A stretch of DNA of 43,485 nt from Longilinea sp. Lineage in GTDB: Bacteria; Chloroflexota; Anaerolineae; Anaerolineales; Anaerolineaceae. Below are positions 7,528 through 16,044 of this stretch, piece after piece (position 1 is the first letter of the stretch; every line of letters begins with the position of its first letter). A program made the position numbers and the translations under genes. The stretch is taken from contig JAGOFZ010000002.1 of the NCBI GenBank assembly GCA_017996955.1, positions 1-43,485 on the forward strand, given 5' to 3'. Below the pieces are notes generated by a model. The model did not search any database, was not told the DNA's origin, and saw only the letters and a program-made list of their open reading frames with translations.

Positions 7528-9072
7528 ATGAAACCCCAAAAGCTGATCCTGGTTTTGCTTGTTGTGCTGGCGCTGACCATGCGGTTAATCCCCGGACCGC
7601 GGACGATTGACGACTCTTACATCACGTTTCGGTATGCGCGCAACCTGCTGGCTGGTGAAGGGTTTGTCTATAACCCGGGTGTGCCGGTTCAGGGAACTAC
7701 CACGCCGCTCTACACCCTGCTGATGACCGGACTGGGGGCCCTGGCGGGCGGAACACAGGCTGATTTTCCGGTGATTGCGTGGTTGTTCAATGCGGCAGCC
7801 GATGCTGCCGCCTGTATTCTGCTGTGGTTAATCGGTAAAAGGGTGCGGCATGAACTGGCAGGATTGGGCGCGGCACTGGTCTGGAGTGTGGCGCCCTACA
7901 GCGTCACGTTCTCGATTGGCGGGCTGGAAACCAGCCTGTATGTGCTGCTGCTCACCGGGCTGGCCTATGCTTACATCTCGCAAAAGCGGGTTTTGACCGG
8001 TTTGCTGGGGGCACTGGCGCTGCTCACACGGCCAGATGCGCTGATTTTTTTGGGGCCCTTGATGCTGGATCGCTTCATCCGGGCTGTACGGCCCGGGCTG
8101 CTGGGCGTCAAAACTGAGCCTGAGCGCTTGCAGTTGGGCGAAGTGCTGGCTTTTGTGATCCCGGTAGCGGCCTGGTATGGGTTTGCCACACTGACATTTG
8201 GCAGCCCTCTGCCCCACTCGGTGCAGGCCAAACTGCTGGCCTATCATCTGGAAGCACACGAGGCTCTGATCCGGTTAATTCAACATTATGCCACACCATT
8301 TATCGAGCAAAGTACGCTGGGGACAAAGATTGCCGTAGGGCTGGGATTGGTGCTTTATCCCTTCTTTTACATTCTGGGCGCCCGGCGAGTTTTTGCGGCT
8401 GAGCGGCGGCTGTTGGCCTGGATGCTGTTCCCGTGGTTGTACTTCATCACGTTTGCAATTCCTAACCCGTTGATTTTCCGCTGGTATCTGACCCCACCGC
8501 TGCCAGCTTACTTTTTCTTTGTTTTGGCAGGAGCCGGGAGTTTGTTCAAGTTGAATGGGGATTTACGCACAGCCCTCCGGCGCAGCTGGATCGCGGCGCT
8601 GATCATTCTGCTGCTGCCGGTTGGCCTTTCACTGCGCGCCTGGCAACTGCATCCGGACCATGGGCCAGATCGCCCGGCGCCCGGAATGGCGTGGTTTCAA
8701 TTAGAGCTGCTGTACCGAGAGGCGGCTGAGTTTGTGGCGCCCCAGATGAACGCCGATACCGTGCTGGCGGCTGGAGATGTGGGGGTGCTGGGCTACTACA
8801 CTCCTGCCCGGATTCTGGACACGGTGGGTTTGAACTCTGAAGAAGCGCTGAGCTATTACCCGCTGGACGAGGCCTATTATGTCATCAATTATGCGGTTGC
8901 GCCGCAGTTGATTCTGGATGAACAGCCGGACTGGGTGATTATTCTGGAAGTTTATGGGCGCGAGGGGCTGCTGAAAAACGAAACTTTCCAGCAACATTAT
9001 ACGCTGGTGAAAAAGCTGGAAACCGATATTTACGGCAGCGATGGGATGTTGATTTTTCAGCGGGCGCGTTAA
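7528..9072 (+). CDS. GT-C membrane glycosyltransferase (GT39/ArnT-like)
   Basis: A 514-residue polytopic membrane protein. The first periplasmic loop holds the acidic catalytic-type motif DDSYITFRYARNLLAGEG, followed by YNPG and GTTTPLYT, typical of polyprenyl-phosphate-sugar-dependent GT-C enzymes. About ten hydrophobic helices follow, then a soluble C-terminal domain from roughly residue 390. It probably transfers a sugar from a lipid carrier to a cell envelope glycan or protein on the outer face. It stands alone, divergent from pncC and convergent with the pyrophosphatase gene. Substrate is unknown. Confidence 0.8.
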   Translation: MKPQKLILVLLVVLALTMRLIPGPRTIDDSYITFRYARNLLAGEGFVYNPGVPVQGTTTPLYTLLMTGLGALAGGTQADFPVIAWLFNAAADAAACILLWLIGKRVRHELAGLGAALVWSVAPYSVTFSIGGLETSLYVLLLTGLAYAYISQKRVLTGLLGALALLTRPDALIFLGPLMLDRFIRAVRPGLLGVKTEPERLQLGEVLAFVIPVAAWYGFATLTFGSPLPHSVQAKLLAYHLEAHEALIRLIQHYATPFIEQSTLGTKIAVGLGLVLYPFFYILGARRVFAAERRLLAWMLFPWLYFITFAIPNPLIFRWYLTPPLPAYFFFVLAGAGSLFKLNGDLRTALRRSWIAALIILLLPVGLSLRAWQLHPDHGPDRPAPGMAWFQLELLYREAAEFVAPQMNADTVLAAGDVGVLGYYTPARILDTVGLNSEEALSYYPLDEAYYVINYAVAPQLILDEQPDWVIILEVYGREGLLKNETFQQHYTLVKKLETDIYGSDGMLIFQRAR

Positions 9073-9114
9073 AGCGCACAACTGAATCGTCAACACCCGA
9101 TTGATTATCCCAGG

Positions 9115-9729
9115 TTACGAGCCAAAAGCCTCTTCGTAATCGGCGATGGCGGCCTCAACAACGGTATAAGCCGCCTGGCGGTCGTAAGTACCGGCAATAA
9201 AAGTCACATTCTCTTTACCCGGCGTCAGCTTGTAAGTGCCGAAATAATGGCGCAGCCGTTCCACGAGGACGGGGGGCAGGTTTTCAATATCCTGTGCGCT
9301 GTCCCAGAAGCTGTCGTTTGCCAGCACGGCGATAATTTTGTCGTCTGCCTCGCCGTTATCAATCATCTGAATGCCGCCAATCACGCGAGCGTTCAGCACC
9401 ACTTCAGACTTGGTGATGGGGCGCTCTGAGATGACGCAAATATCCAGCGGGTCACCATCGCCGCGCTGCGATTGCGGAGACAGGCGCTGTACCCGCACGC
9501 CGCAATAGGTGCGAGGGATGATGCCATATAATGTAGGGGGCTGGGAGGAACTGCGCTGGGGACGATCTACCCGCAGATACCCCGTTTCTTTATCAACCTC
9601 GTATTTGACAAGGTCAAAGGGGGTAATTTCGATATAGGCATGAACGATTTCCGGGGGCTTAGGGCCGATTTCTAGCCCGTGCCAGGGGTGCGGACGCCAG
9701 CGATAGAATGGATGCGGAAAAGAAGACAT
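9115..9729 (-). CDS. ppa: Inorganic pyrophosphatase, soluble class I
   Basis: A 204-residue cytoplasmic enzyme. The metal-binding signature [11 protein letters not shown] is intact, and the [10 protein letters not shown] strand matches family I. It hydrolyses pyrophosphate, pulling nucleotide- and polymer-forming reactions forward. GGAGG precedes the ATG, and a TATAAT at 9758-9763 on the minus strand could give it its own promoter. It otherwise lies 44 nt after the DUF2804 gene at the end of the rarA chain. Confidence 0.93.
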   Translation of the reverse strand: MSSFPHPFYRWRPHPWHGLEIGPKPPEIVHAYIEITPFDLVKYEVDKETGYLRVDRPQRSSSQPPTLYGIIPRTYCGVRVQRLSPQSQRGDGDPLDICVISERPITKSEVVLNARVIGGIQMIDNGEADDKIIAVLANDSFWDSAQDIENLPPVLVERLRHYFGTYKLTPGKENVTFIAGTYDRQAAYTVVEAAIADYEEAFGS

Positions 9730-9773
9730 GGGATACCTCCCGCCAAGAATCGGGTGTATTATACCGCTTTATC

Positions 9774-10817
9774 CTACCAGCGGGCGTTGTGATCTTCAGC
9801 CCAGCCAACCGCCTGTGAAACGGCAACCGTTTCGCCATCTGCAGTCAGCAGGGTGCCATCAAAACGACCAATCATTTGATGGACTTCAGAAGTCAGGATG
9901 AGGGCATCGGTTTTGGCCACGCGTTCAAAGAAGGGGGTGAAGATCAGGCGCACCCGCTCGCTGTCGGGGGTTTCGAGTCGCCAGGGGGCCATCCAATTAG
10001 CTGTGTTGTAAATGAAATTGACAGGTTCGCTGAGTTTGGTCAGACGACCATCCACCAGGATGCCGTTTTCGGTCATGCCGGTGTCATCCGTCCATTTGGC
10101 GCCCAGGTTGACGCCAATCTGCCGCCCGTTCTGGCAGGTTGAGAAGGAAGCCCAGTTCCATTTGGAGGCGTAGGGCCAGATGCCGCGGCCATAATCAAGA
10201 CAGGCAAAGGCAGCATCAGGGGAAAACTTATATTCCTGCGAGTCGAAGGTCAGGTTGCCAGAAACAGGCAGGCAATTCTGCTTGGAGGTGAACTGAAAAT
10301 GATCTGCATCCCAGGGGATAACGACATTGAGCGTCTCATGTCCGGCGGGGCGGCAGGCGTTCAGGGCAGTGGTGAGCATTTTGCCACCTAAATCCTGACT
10401 GAGGACCTCAATATCGATCTGGTTGCCAGCATCCATGAAGGCGATTTGCAATTTAGGGTTCTGGTAGTGAATGCGCCCGGTCACCGTGGGAGGCAATTCA
10501 AAGCCTTTGCCAAGCGGAATGGAGACTGTTTGTTCGGCGAATTTGAGGGTATGAAAATCGAGGAAATAGATGAACGCCATTCCCAGATAATCAATATTGG
10601 AGACGGTAGCCGAAAAAAGACAGTCGGGACTGGTGATGCACCAGTAATTCCAACGCTTTTTACGCGGCCAGTGCCCGCTGACGTTGCAGTTATGCAGCGG
10701 CTGGCGAGACCAGCCCACCGCGGCGCGATTAAGCCGCCCGGCAGAGTCACACAGGTCAACCGGAGCGGTCAGTTCGGGTTCGGGGTGCAGGGTATTGCGA
10801 AAAGACAGATCAGGCAT
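9774..10817 (-). CDS. DUF2804 family protein
   Basis: A 347-residue protein of the DUF2804 type. It begins with MPDLSFRNTL and a PVDLCDSAGRLNRAAVGWSR segment, followed by a WNYWCI strand and a beta-rich body with FLDF and the late LIFTPFFER. No catalytic motif is apparent and there is no signal peptide. The open frame extends 128 codons further upstream, but that part lies over the preceding gene and is rejected. The ATG overlaps the stop of the mutarotase-like gene by 8 nt, so the two are translationally coupled. Function of this family is not established. Confidence 0.8.
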   Translation of the reverse strand: MPDLSFRNTLHPEPELTAPVDLCDSAGRLNRAAVGWSRQPLHNCNVSGHWPRKKRWNYWCITSPDCLFSATVSNIDYLGMAFIYFLDFHTLKFAEQTVSIPLGKGFELPPTVTGRIHYQNPKLQIAFMDAGNQIDIEVLSQDLGGKMLTTALNACRPAGHETLNVVIPWDADHFQFTSKQNCLPVSGNLTFDSQEYKFSPDAAFACLDYGRGIWPYASKWNWASFSTCQNGRQIGVNLGAKWTDDTGMTENGILVDGRLTKLSEPVNFIYNTANWMAPWRLETPDSERVRLIFTPFFERVAKTDALILTSEVHQMIGRFDGTLLTADGETVAVSQAVGWAEDHNARW

Positions 10818-11634
10818 CGGTAAGCTCCCAGGTTTCAAGGTGTTCAACATCCTGGTCGGGCAGCAGTTCAATGCGCGGGCCCAGGGTCTCCAATTCAATG
10901 AAGCGGTTATAGGCATAGATCTCCGCATTGCAGCCATTATCCAGGTGCGGCAGGTCTGGCTGAGGCGTGAAGCGTTTGGTAAAGGCAATGCCAGCGCGGG
11001 TATATGTGATCCAGCCCAGATGGTTGAACCAGCCAAGCTTGAGCGGCGTTTCGGAAGGTTGGGCAACCAGGCACAGCGCATCCGCTTCCCAGCAGAGGCG
11101 GGGATCATTGAGTTGGGTGTAAGGCCAGTAAATAACGCTCCGATTGGGCAGCAGCGAGGCAGCCTGCGGGGCGCCGAAGGGCAGATGCGCTTCGCCGCCA
11201 AGCGGCAGCATGGTGAGCGACCAGGGCGCCAGTTCCACCGGAGCCGTGCCGCAGTTCTTCAGGGTGTGCCGCAGTTCTACAATCGGTTGGTCAGCGTGAA
11301 GATGGACCTCCAACTGTTTGCGGATGCCGGTCTGGGGTTCAATGGGGCCGATGAGCCTGATGCCATCAGAAAGCGGCACAACTTCCAACCCGGCATCATC
11401 GGGGGCATAGGTGGTGGGCATGACCTCTGGCGCGTGCCAGAGCCGGTGCCCGCCCCAGAGGTGATAATCCCCCGCGGGTGTAGGGATGGCAATGTCGGGA
11501 ACTTCAACCAGGACGTTCTCGGGATGATGGCGGTAAAAAAGACGCACCAGGCGCGGACCACCAGAGAGCAGATATTCGAGGCGTAGAAGCTGATTCTGCA
11601 AGACACCAACCGGTTGACCAAAAAAGTCGCTCAT
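10810..11634 (-). CDS. Aldose-1-epimerase/mutarotase-fold protein (DUF4380-like)
   Basis: A 274-residue protein with the beta-supersandwich pattern of galactose mutarotases: a LWGGHRLWHAPE segment near residue 60, a middle LRHTLKNCGTAPVELAPW strand pair and a later GWFNHLGWITY. It lacks an easily assigned catalytic His/Glu pair, so enzymatic activity is uncertain. It may bind a sugar or glycan. The start codon overlaps the stop of the phosphatase gene (TAATG), and its own stop overlaps the DUF2804 start. This places it in a coupled chain with both. Confidence 0.7.
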   Translation of the reverse strand: MSDFFGQPVGVLQNQLLRLEYLLSGGPRLVRLFYRHHPENVLVEVPDIAIPTPAGDYHLWGGHRLWHAPEVMPTTYAPDDAGLEVVPLSDGIRLIGPIEPQTGIRKQLEVHLHADQPIVELRHTLKNCGTAPVELAPWSLTMLPLGGEAHLPFGAPQAASLLPNRSVIYWPYTQLNDPRLCWEADALCLVAQPSETPLKLGWFNHLGWITYTRAGIAFTKRFTPQPDLPHLDNGCNAEIYAYNRFIELETLGPRIELLPDQDVEHLETWELTDA

Positions 11635-12257
11635 TATTTGAAAAATTCCTCATCGGGGTTTGTGGAGAAAGATTGATTGACCCGTACAACGCGGGGCTGA
11701 CTTTCATTCAGGCGCAGAACGGTGACCGAAGCCGGGCTGATGCACAGCCGGTGATATTCAGGCAGCGGCAGGCTGAGATAATGAGCCACAGACAGGCGGA
11801 TGATATCACCGTGGGTGATGCAGGCCACAAATTCGTTTTTGGGCAGGTGGGTGGCAATCTGCTCCAATGTGGTAATGGCGAGCTGCTGAGCTTCAATAAG
11901 CGTGCCGCCATCGGGGAAGCGCATGGACGCCGGATCGGCCAGCAAGGTTTGCCAGAGGCGGCGGCGGCGCAGGGATTTGTAGGTGCAGCCCTGCCAACTG
12001 CCGTAATCCACCTCGTTCAGACCGGGTTCAACCTGGACAGTGAGCTGCCGGGCAGCGGCAAGCGGTGCGGCAGTTTCAACGGCGCGTTCCAGAGGGCTGG
12101 CATATACCGCGCTGAGCGGCAGCGCAGCAAGGGCACGGGCAAGGTCAGCCGCCTGCTGGCGCCCCAGGGCGTTGAGATGAATGCCCGGGAGCCGCCCCGC
12201 AAGACGGTTATTCATGACATCATTGGCTGCGTGGCGAATCAGGAGCAGGGTGGGCAT
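11634..12257 (-). CDS. Histidine phosphatase (phosphoglycerate-mutase-like, MSMEG_4193 type)
   Basis: A 207-residue histidine phosphatase. The catalytic loop reads LLIRHAAND, where most members have RHG; His9 is kept. LAGRLPGIHLNALGRQQA, YASPLERAVETA and ITHGD complete the fold, giving both active-site histidines. Substrate is likely a small phosphomonoester, not glycolytic phosphoglycerate. The start is set at the ATG of MPTLLL; an open extension of 80 codons covers the end of rarA and has proline-rich out-of-frame composition. The gene overlaps rarA by 38 nt. Confidence 0.85.
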   Translation of the reverse strand: MPTLLLIRHAANDVMNNRLAGRLPGIHLNALGRQQAADLARALAALPLSAVYASPLERAVETAAPLAAARQLTVQVEPGLNEVDYGSWQGCTYKSLRRRRLWQTLLADPASMRFPDGGTLIEAQQLAITTLEQIATHLPKNEFVACITHGDIIRLSVAHYLSLPLPEYHRLCISPASVTVLRLNESQPRVVRVNQSFSTNPDEEFFK

Positions 12258-13626
12258 CAGAGTCTTTTTCTCCCGGTGCGGGCGGGGGATCGTTAGCGAG
12301 GGCTGCGGCCTGGGCGGCCCGCCAGGCGGCAACGCGCGCCGCGGCAGCGGATTCCTCGCCCTGGTCAGAGGGTTGGTAAAAATGGGTTCCAAGCACTTCG
12401 GTAGGCAGGTATTGCTGTGGGATAAAATGTCCGGAGAAGCTGTGTGGATATTGATAGCCCTTGCCATGCCCCAATCCGGCAGCATCACGACTGGCATCCA
12501 TCAGAGGCAGGGGAATGGGGCCGGCGCCAGACTGCTCGATGCGTTTGAGGGCTTCAAAATACCCCGTGGTGGAATTGGACTTGGGCGCCGTTGCCAGAAA
12601 CAGGGTGGCTTCGACAATGGGGAAAACGCCCTCCGGGAAACCAATGTATTCAAAAGCCTGGGCGGCGGCAACTGCCACCAGCAATCCGCGGGGTTCAGCC
12701 AGGCCAATATCTTCACCCGCCAGGATGATGAGGCGGCGCAGGATGAAGCGGGGATCTTCGCCAGCGTGGAGCATTTTGGCCAGCCAGTAGAGGGCGGCAT
12801 CGGGGTCTGAACCACGCACAGACTTGATGAAGGCAGAGATAGTATCGTAATGCGGATCGCCGTTCTTGCCATAGACCACCGCCCGGCGCTGGATGGATTC
12901 TTCAGCCACCGCCAGGGTGACGTGAATTTCACCGGCAAGGGTCGGCTGGGTGGTTTCCACGGCCAATTCCAGGGCATTGAGCAGGTTGCGGGCATCGCCG
13001 CCGCAGAGGCGCAGGAAATGCGCCCGGGCGTCGTCATCCAGATGAACTGTCAAACGACCATAGCCGCGTTCTGGATCCGTAAGGGCCCGGTCAAGCACAG
13101 TGCTCAACTGCTCATCCGTCAGGGGTTTGAGCTCAAAAACACGCGAGCGCGAGACCAGTGCTGGAATAACGTCAAAGTAGGGGTTCTCGGTGGTGGCGCC
13201 GATCAACGTGACCATGCCACTCTCAACATGGGGCAGCAGGGCATCTTGCTGGGCTTTGTTCCAGCGGTGAACTTCATCTATAAAAAGGATGGTGCGCTTG
13301 CGCTGCAGGCGGCGACGCTCTTGAGCCTCAACAATCACACGGCGCAGGTCGGCCACTCCCGCCAGGACAGCGGAAATGGACTCAAAATGCGCCTGGGTAT
13401 GCTGGGCAATTAACTGCGCCAAGGTGGTTTTACCTGTGCCGGGCGGGCCGGTAAGAATGATGGACGAAAACAGGCGATCTGCCTGAATGGCGCGGCGCAG
13501 CAAGCGCCCGGCGCCAACAATGTGCTCCTGACCGATAAATTCATCAAAGTTACGGGGGCGCAGCCGGGCAGCCAGCGGGGCTTCCTGATCCATTTGAGAC
13601 TGCATGGCGTGGTCAAAGAGATCCAT
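12220..13626 (-). CDS. rarA: Replication-associated recombination protein A (RarA/MgsA)
   Basis: A 468-residue AAA+ ATPase of the clamp-loader clade. Visible motifs are IGQEHIVG, Walker A GPPGTGKT at 60-67, Walker B FIDEVHRWNKAQQD and sensor-1 GATTENP. The C-terminal tetramerisation part contains PEGVFPIVEATLFLATAPKSN. RarA acts at stalled or gapped replication forks. The extreme C-terminus beyond about 435 is an Ala/Pro-rich tail that overlaps the next gene. No clear Shine-Dalgarno is seen before the ATG. Confidence 0.95.
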   Translation of the reverse strand: MDLFDHAMQSQMDQEAPLAARLRPRNFDEFIGQEHIVGAGRLLRRAIQADRLFSSIILTGPPGTGKTTLAQLIAQHTQAHFESISAVLAGVADLRRVIVEAQERRRLQRKRTILFIDEVHRWNKAQQDALLPHVESGMVTLIGATTENPYFDVIPALVSRSRVFELKPLTDEQLSTVLDRALTDPERGYGRLTVHLDDDARAHFLRLCGGDARNLLNALELAVETTQPTLAGEIHVTLAVAEESIQRRAVVYGKNGDPHYDTISAFIKSVRGSDPDAALYWLAKMLHAGEDPRFILRRLIILAGEDIGLAEPRGLLVAVAAAQAFEYIGFPEGVFPIVEATLFLATAPKSNSTTGYFEALKRIEQSGAGPIPLPLMDASRDAAGLGHGKGYQYPHSFSGHFIPQQYLPTEVLGTHFYQPSDQGEESAAAARVAAWRAAQAAALANDPPPAPGEKDSDAHPAPDSPRSQ

Positions 13627-13746
13627 GCTTCTATTCTATCACGGCTGGGTGGAGGCAGCGGGCAGAAGAGCATAAGCATAAATTCTGCACCTGGCGAACA
13701 GGCCAAACCAACAAAAAGAAATGTGAGATTAAATTTGTGGGTGCCA

Positions 13747-13776
13747 TTGACGAATTACCGCGCTTGCATCTATAAT
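13747..13776 (+). promoter_or_regulatory. Sigma-70-type promoter of the ferredoxin operon
   Basis: TTGACG at 13747-13752 and TATAAT at 13771-13776 are separated by 18 nt. The expected start point is near 13783, about 30 nt before the ferredoxin GTG. Confidence 0.75.
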
Positions 13777-13812
13777 GCTAACATCATTATTCCCCTTCAA
13801 GGAGAAGGCTGC

Positions 13813-14007
13813 GTGAAAGCTTTTGTAGACCCCGACATTTGCATCGGCTGCGGCGTGTGTGAAACGATTGCGCCTAACGTCTTCCAACTCTCAGATGGCG
13901 GGTTTGCCGTTGTCATTGTAGATGAAGTTCCCGTCGGAACTGAGGGCGATGTCCGCCAGGCGGCAGAGGAATGCCCGGAAGGCGCCATTTCCATCTTTGA
14001 AGATTAG
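13813..14007 (+). CDS. Small single-cluster ferredoxin
   Basis: A 64-residue ferredoxin. Cys10, Cys13 and Cys16 (CIGCGVC) plus Cys54 followed by Pro bind one [4Fe-4S] cluster. GTG is the start, with AGGAGAAGG just upstream. It is first in a plus-strand run reaching 16618. It may serve as an electron carrier for the 2-oxoacid:ferredoxin oxidoreductase encoded at 22954-25834, but no sequence evidence pairs them. The open frame extends upstream of the promoter, which rules out the longer version. Confidence 0.93.
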   Translation: MKAFVDPDICIGCGVCETIAPNVFQLSDGGFAVVIVDEVPVGTEGDVRQAAEECPEGAISIFED

Positions 14008-14063
14008 GTTAAGGTTCTCCCCAACTGGATTGGGATGAGGCATTAATTTTTTTGAGGTGTGAG

Positions 14064-14309
14064 ATGGATATCTTGCTGTTGGATGGTTCGCTGCGAGTTA
14101 AAATCTACTACGACGAAGATGACAGCACCTTTGAAGACAATATCTGCATCTGTCTCGAAGAAGATTGCCCGGAAGAAGAGCGCATCTTACGAGCTGATGA
14201 GGTTCGCATCTCCCTCACCCCGCTGGAAGCGCGCCGCCTGGCTCGCGCCCTGGATGCGGCAGCAGATACAAGCCTGGCTAACTACGAAACCAGCCCACAA
14301 GAAGATTGA
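14064..14309 (+). CDS. Small acidic protein of unknown function
   Basis: An 81-residue protein rich in Asp and Glu that I do not recognise. It opens with MDILLLDGSLRVKIYYDEDD, has two cysteines in ICICLEEDCPEE, and ends in a helix with LTPLEARRLARAL. The Cys-x-Cys and later Cys might bind metal, but there is no family match I can name. GAGGTG precedes the ATG by 4 nt; a TTG 12 nt upstream is less likely. It lies 56 nt after ferredoxin and 6 nt before the next gene. Confidence 0.7.
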   Translation: MDILLLDGSLRVKIYYDEDDSTFEDNICICLEEDCPEEERILRADEVRISLTPLEARRLARALDAAADTSLANYETSPQED

Positions 14310-14315
14310 TACCGG

Positions 14316-14735
14316 GTGGATATTTTTCTTTCAATAAAATTTTACGCTGATCAACGCAACCGCGCCTGGGTGGAGGCATTAACTGCTGCGCTGGCAGAAC
14401 ACGGACTGAAAGTTCAGTGCGTGGTGCGGGATATTGAAAACTGGGGGATGGTGAGCCTTTCGGCGGCAGAGTTGATGCGGCAGACCTTTGACCTGCTGGA
14501 ACGCTGCAGCCTGGTGGTGGTGAATCTGTCTGATAAGGGCGTGGGCCTGGGGATTGAAGCGGGCTACGCCTATGCGCATAATATTCCAGTTATGGCCGCG
14601 GTGCCGCAAGAGGCGGACCTCTCCACCACCCTGAGTGGTATTTCGCGCTGGACCATTCGCTATGCCGGGATGGAGGACCTGACCCGGCAAATCCTCAATG
14701 CCGTTGATGAGCTGGCTTTGCAGGAAGTTCAATGA
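14316..14735 (+). CDS. Nucleoside 2-deoxyribosyltransferase-like protein
   Basis: A 139-residue single-domain protein. It begins with an FLSIKF strand, has a central RCSLVVVNLS strand and the motif GLGIEAGYAYAHNIPV, where the Glu corresponds to the catalytic nucleophile of N-deoxyribosyltransferase-fold proteins. Members act on nucleoside N-glycosidic bonds or are broader nucleotide-processing relatives. The start is GTG with only a weak ribosome binding site. Its end overlaps the next start by 4 nt. Confidence in the fold is fair; activity is not shown. Confidence 0.6.
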   Translation: MDIFLSIKFYADQRNRAWVEALTAALAEHGLKVQCVVRDIENWGMVSLSAAELMRQTFDLLERCSLVVVNLSDKGVGLGIEAGYAYAHNIPVMAAVPQEADLSTTLSGISRWTIRYAGMEDLTRQILNAVDELALQEVQ

Positions 14736-15229
14736 ACGACAGCGAAAAGACCCGTCTGGCAATCGCCACAGGCGCGATGGGGATCCTCTTCCCGGTGGTG
14801 GGCTTAATTTTAGGCTGGAGTATAAAAGGATTCAAAACCGGCTTGCTGATTGCCGGAGTTCTGTTTGGGGTATTTTTTCTGTTCAGCCTGTTGTTTTTGG
14901 CACAGGTGCGTAACCCATCCAAATTTATTGTGGCGCTGCCGTTTTTGATGGGCGCGCTCTACAATATTCTGCCCGACGCCCTGCCGCTGGGCCTGGACGA
15001 TGCTGCCGCAGGCGTTCTGGGCGGCCTGCTGACGTTCCTGCTCTGGCTGCGCCGCCAACCCAACACGCCCCGCTGGATTGTGATCCCGCTGGTACTGGCA
15101 GGGTTATACGCGCTGGTAGGCGGTTTTATCCCCGGGCCGATCGATGAACTGCTGGTGTTTGGCGCCGCGGGGCTAACCGCCTGGCTGGGTGGCCGCACCC
15201 CCGGTCTGCCGCCGCCACAAAACCTATGA
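14732..15229 (+). CDS. Small integral membrane protein, unknown function
   Basis: A 165-residue protein with about five hydrophobic helices, in pairs around 10-60, 68-110 and 115-150. No enzymatic or transporter motif is visible. It overlaps its neighbours by 4 nt on each side (ATGA), so it is made in step with the deoxyribosyltransferase-like and acetyltransferase genes. Confidence 0.75.
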   Translation: MNDSEKTRLAIATGAMGILFPVVGLILGWSIKGFKTGLLIAGVLFGVFFLFSLLFLAQVRNPSKFIVALPFLMGALYNILPDALPLGLDDAAAGVLGGLLTFLLWLRRQPNTPRWIVIPLVLAGLYALVGGFIPGPIDELLVFGAAGLTAWLGGRTPGLPPPQNL

Positions 15230-16044
15230 TTCCCACGATTCTGCACGATCGTGCGGCCATTGCGGCCTATTTACGACAAGACCTGCTGGTTCATCTGTAT
15301 GAACTGGGAGATTTAGATGATTTCTTCTGGCCCTATACCACCTGGTATGCCAGTCTGAATCACGGCGATATTGAGCGTTTGGCGCTGCTTTATACAGGCT
15401 CAGAGCTGCCCATTTTACTGGCTACCGCCGCTGCCGACGACCAACCGATGATTAACCTGCTTAAGGCGCTGCTGCCATTTTTGCCGCGACAGTTTTATGC
15501 GCACCTGCCAGCCGGGATGGATTTTGGGTTCCTGCGGGCAGAATATCAGATGGAATCGTACGGGGTGCACGACAAAATGGCTCTGCAAGAAAGGACTGGA
15601 GCGGGCAGTCTGCCACACCCTGCGGATAAAATCCGGCAGGTTAAGATTGAAGATCTGCCGGAACTGATCGGCTTTTATGAGGCTGCTTACCCCGGCAACT
15701 GGTTTGACCCGCGGATGATTGAAACCGGGCAGTATTATGGGCTCTGGCGGTCTGGCAGGCTGGTGAGTGTGGCGGGGGTGCACGTCTATTCGCCAGCGCA
15801 GGGCGTGGCAGCGCTGGGAAACATTACCACCCTGCCCGAGCTGCGCGGCAGCGGGCTGGGGACAGCCGTTACCGGGGCCTTGTGCCAGGCGCTGGGCAAC
15901 CGGGTGGGCACGATTGGACTGAACGTACGGGCTGATAACACAGCGGCGATTGCCTGCTATCAAAAACTGGGATTCAGACGGGTGACGCAATACGAGGAAT
16001 GGATGCTAAAGACACGGCCGCTGGTGGAGGATAGGGATGACTGA
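15226..16044 (+). CDS. GNAT-family acetyltransferase
   Basis: A 272-residue protein. The C-terminal half carries the GNAT acetyl-CoA site LPELRGSGLGTAVTGALC, followed by LNVRADNTAAIACYQKLGF. The N-terminal half is a degenerate GNAT-like domain. It probably acetylates a small molecule or protein amine in the cytoplasm. It overlaps the membrane protein gene by 4 nt and the phosphatase gene by 8 nt. Confidence 0.85.
   Translation: MIPTILHDRAAIAAYLRQDLLVHLYELGDLDDFFWPYTTWYASLNHGDIERLALLYTGSELPILLATAAADDQPMINLLKALLPFLPRQFYAHLPAGMDFGFLRAEYQMESYGVHDKMALQERTGAGSLPHPADKIRQVKIEDLPELIGFYEAAYPGNWFDPRMIETGQYYGLWRSGRLVSVAGVHVYSPAQGVAALGNITTLPELRGSGLGTAVTGALCQALGNRVGTIGLNVRADNTAAIACYQKLGFRRVTQYEEWMLKTRPLVEDRDD

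Noticed and set aside
10818-11201. N-terminal extension of the DUF2804 gene
   Set aside because: The extra 128 codons overlap the mutarotase-like gene in another frame and are rich in Arg, Pro and Ser without domain features; the ATG at 10817 is the natural start.
12258-12497. N-terminal extension of the histidine phosphatase
   Set aside because: It covers the end of rarA and is Pro/Arg-rich; the family starts directly with MPTLLLIRH.
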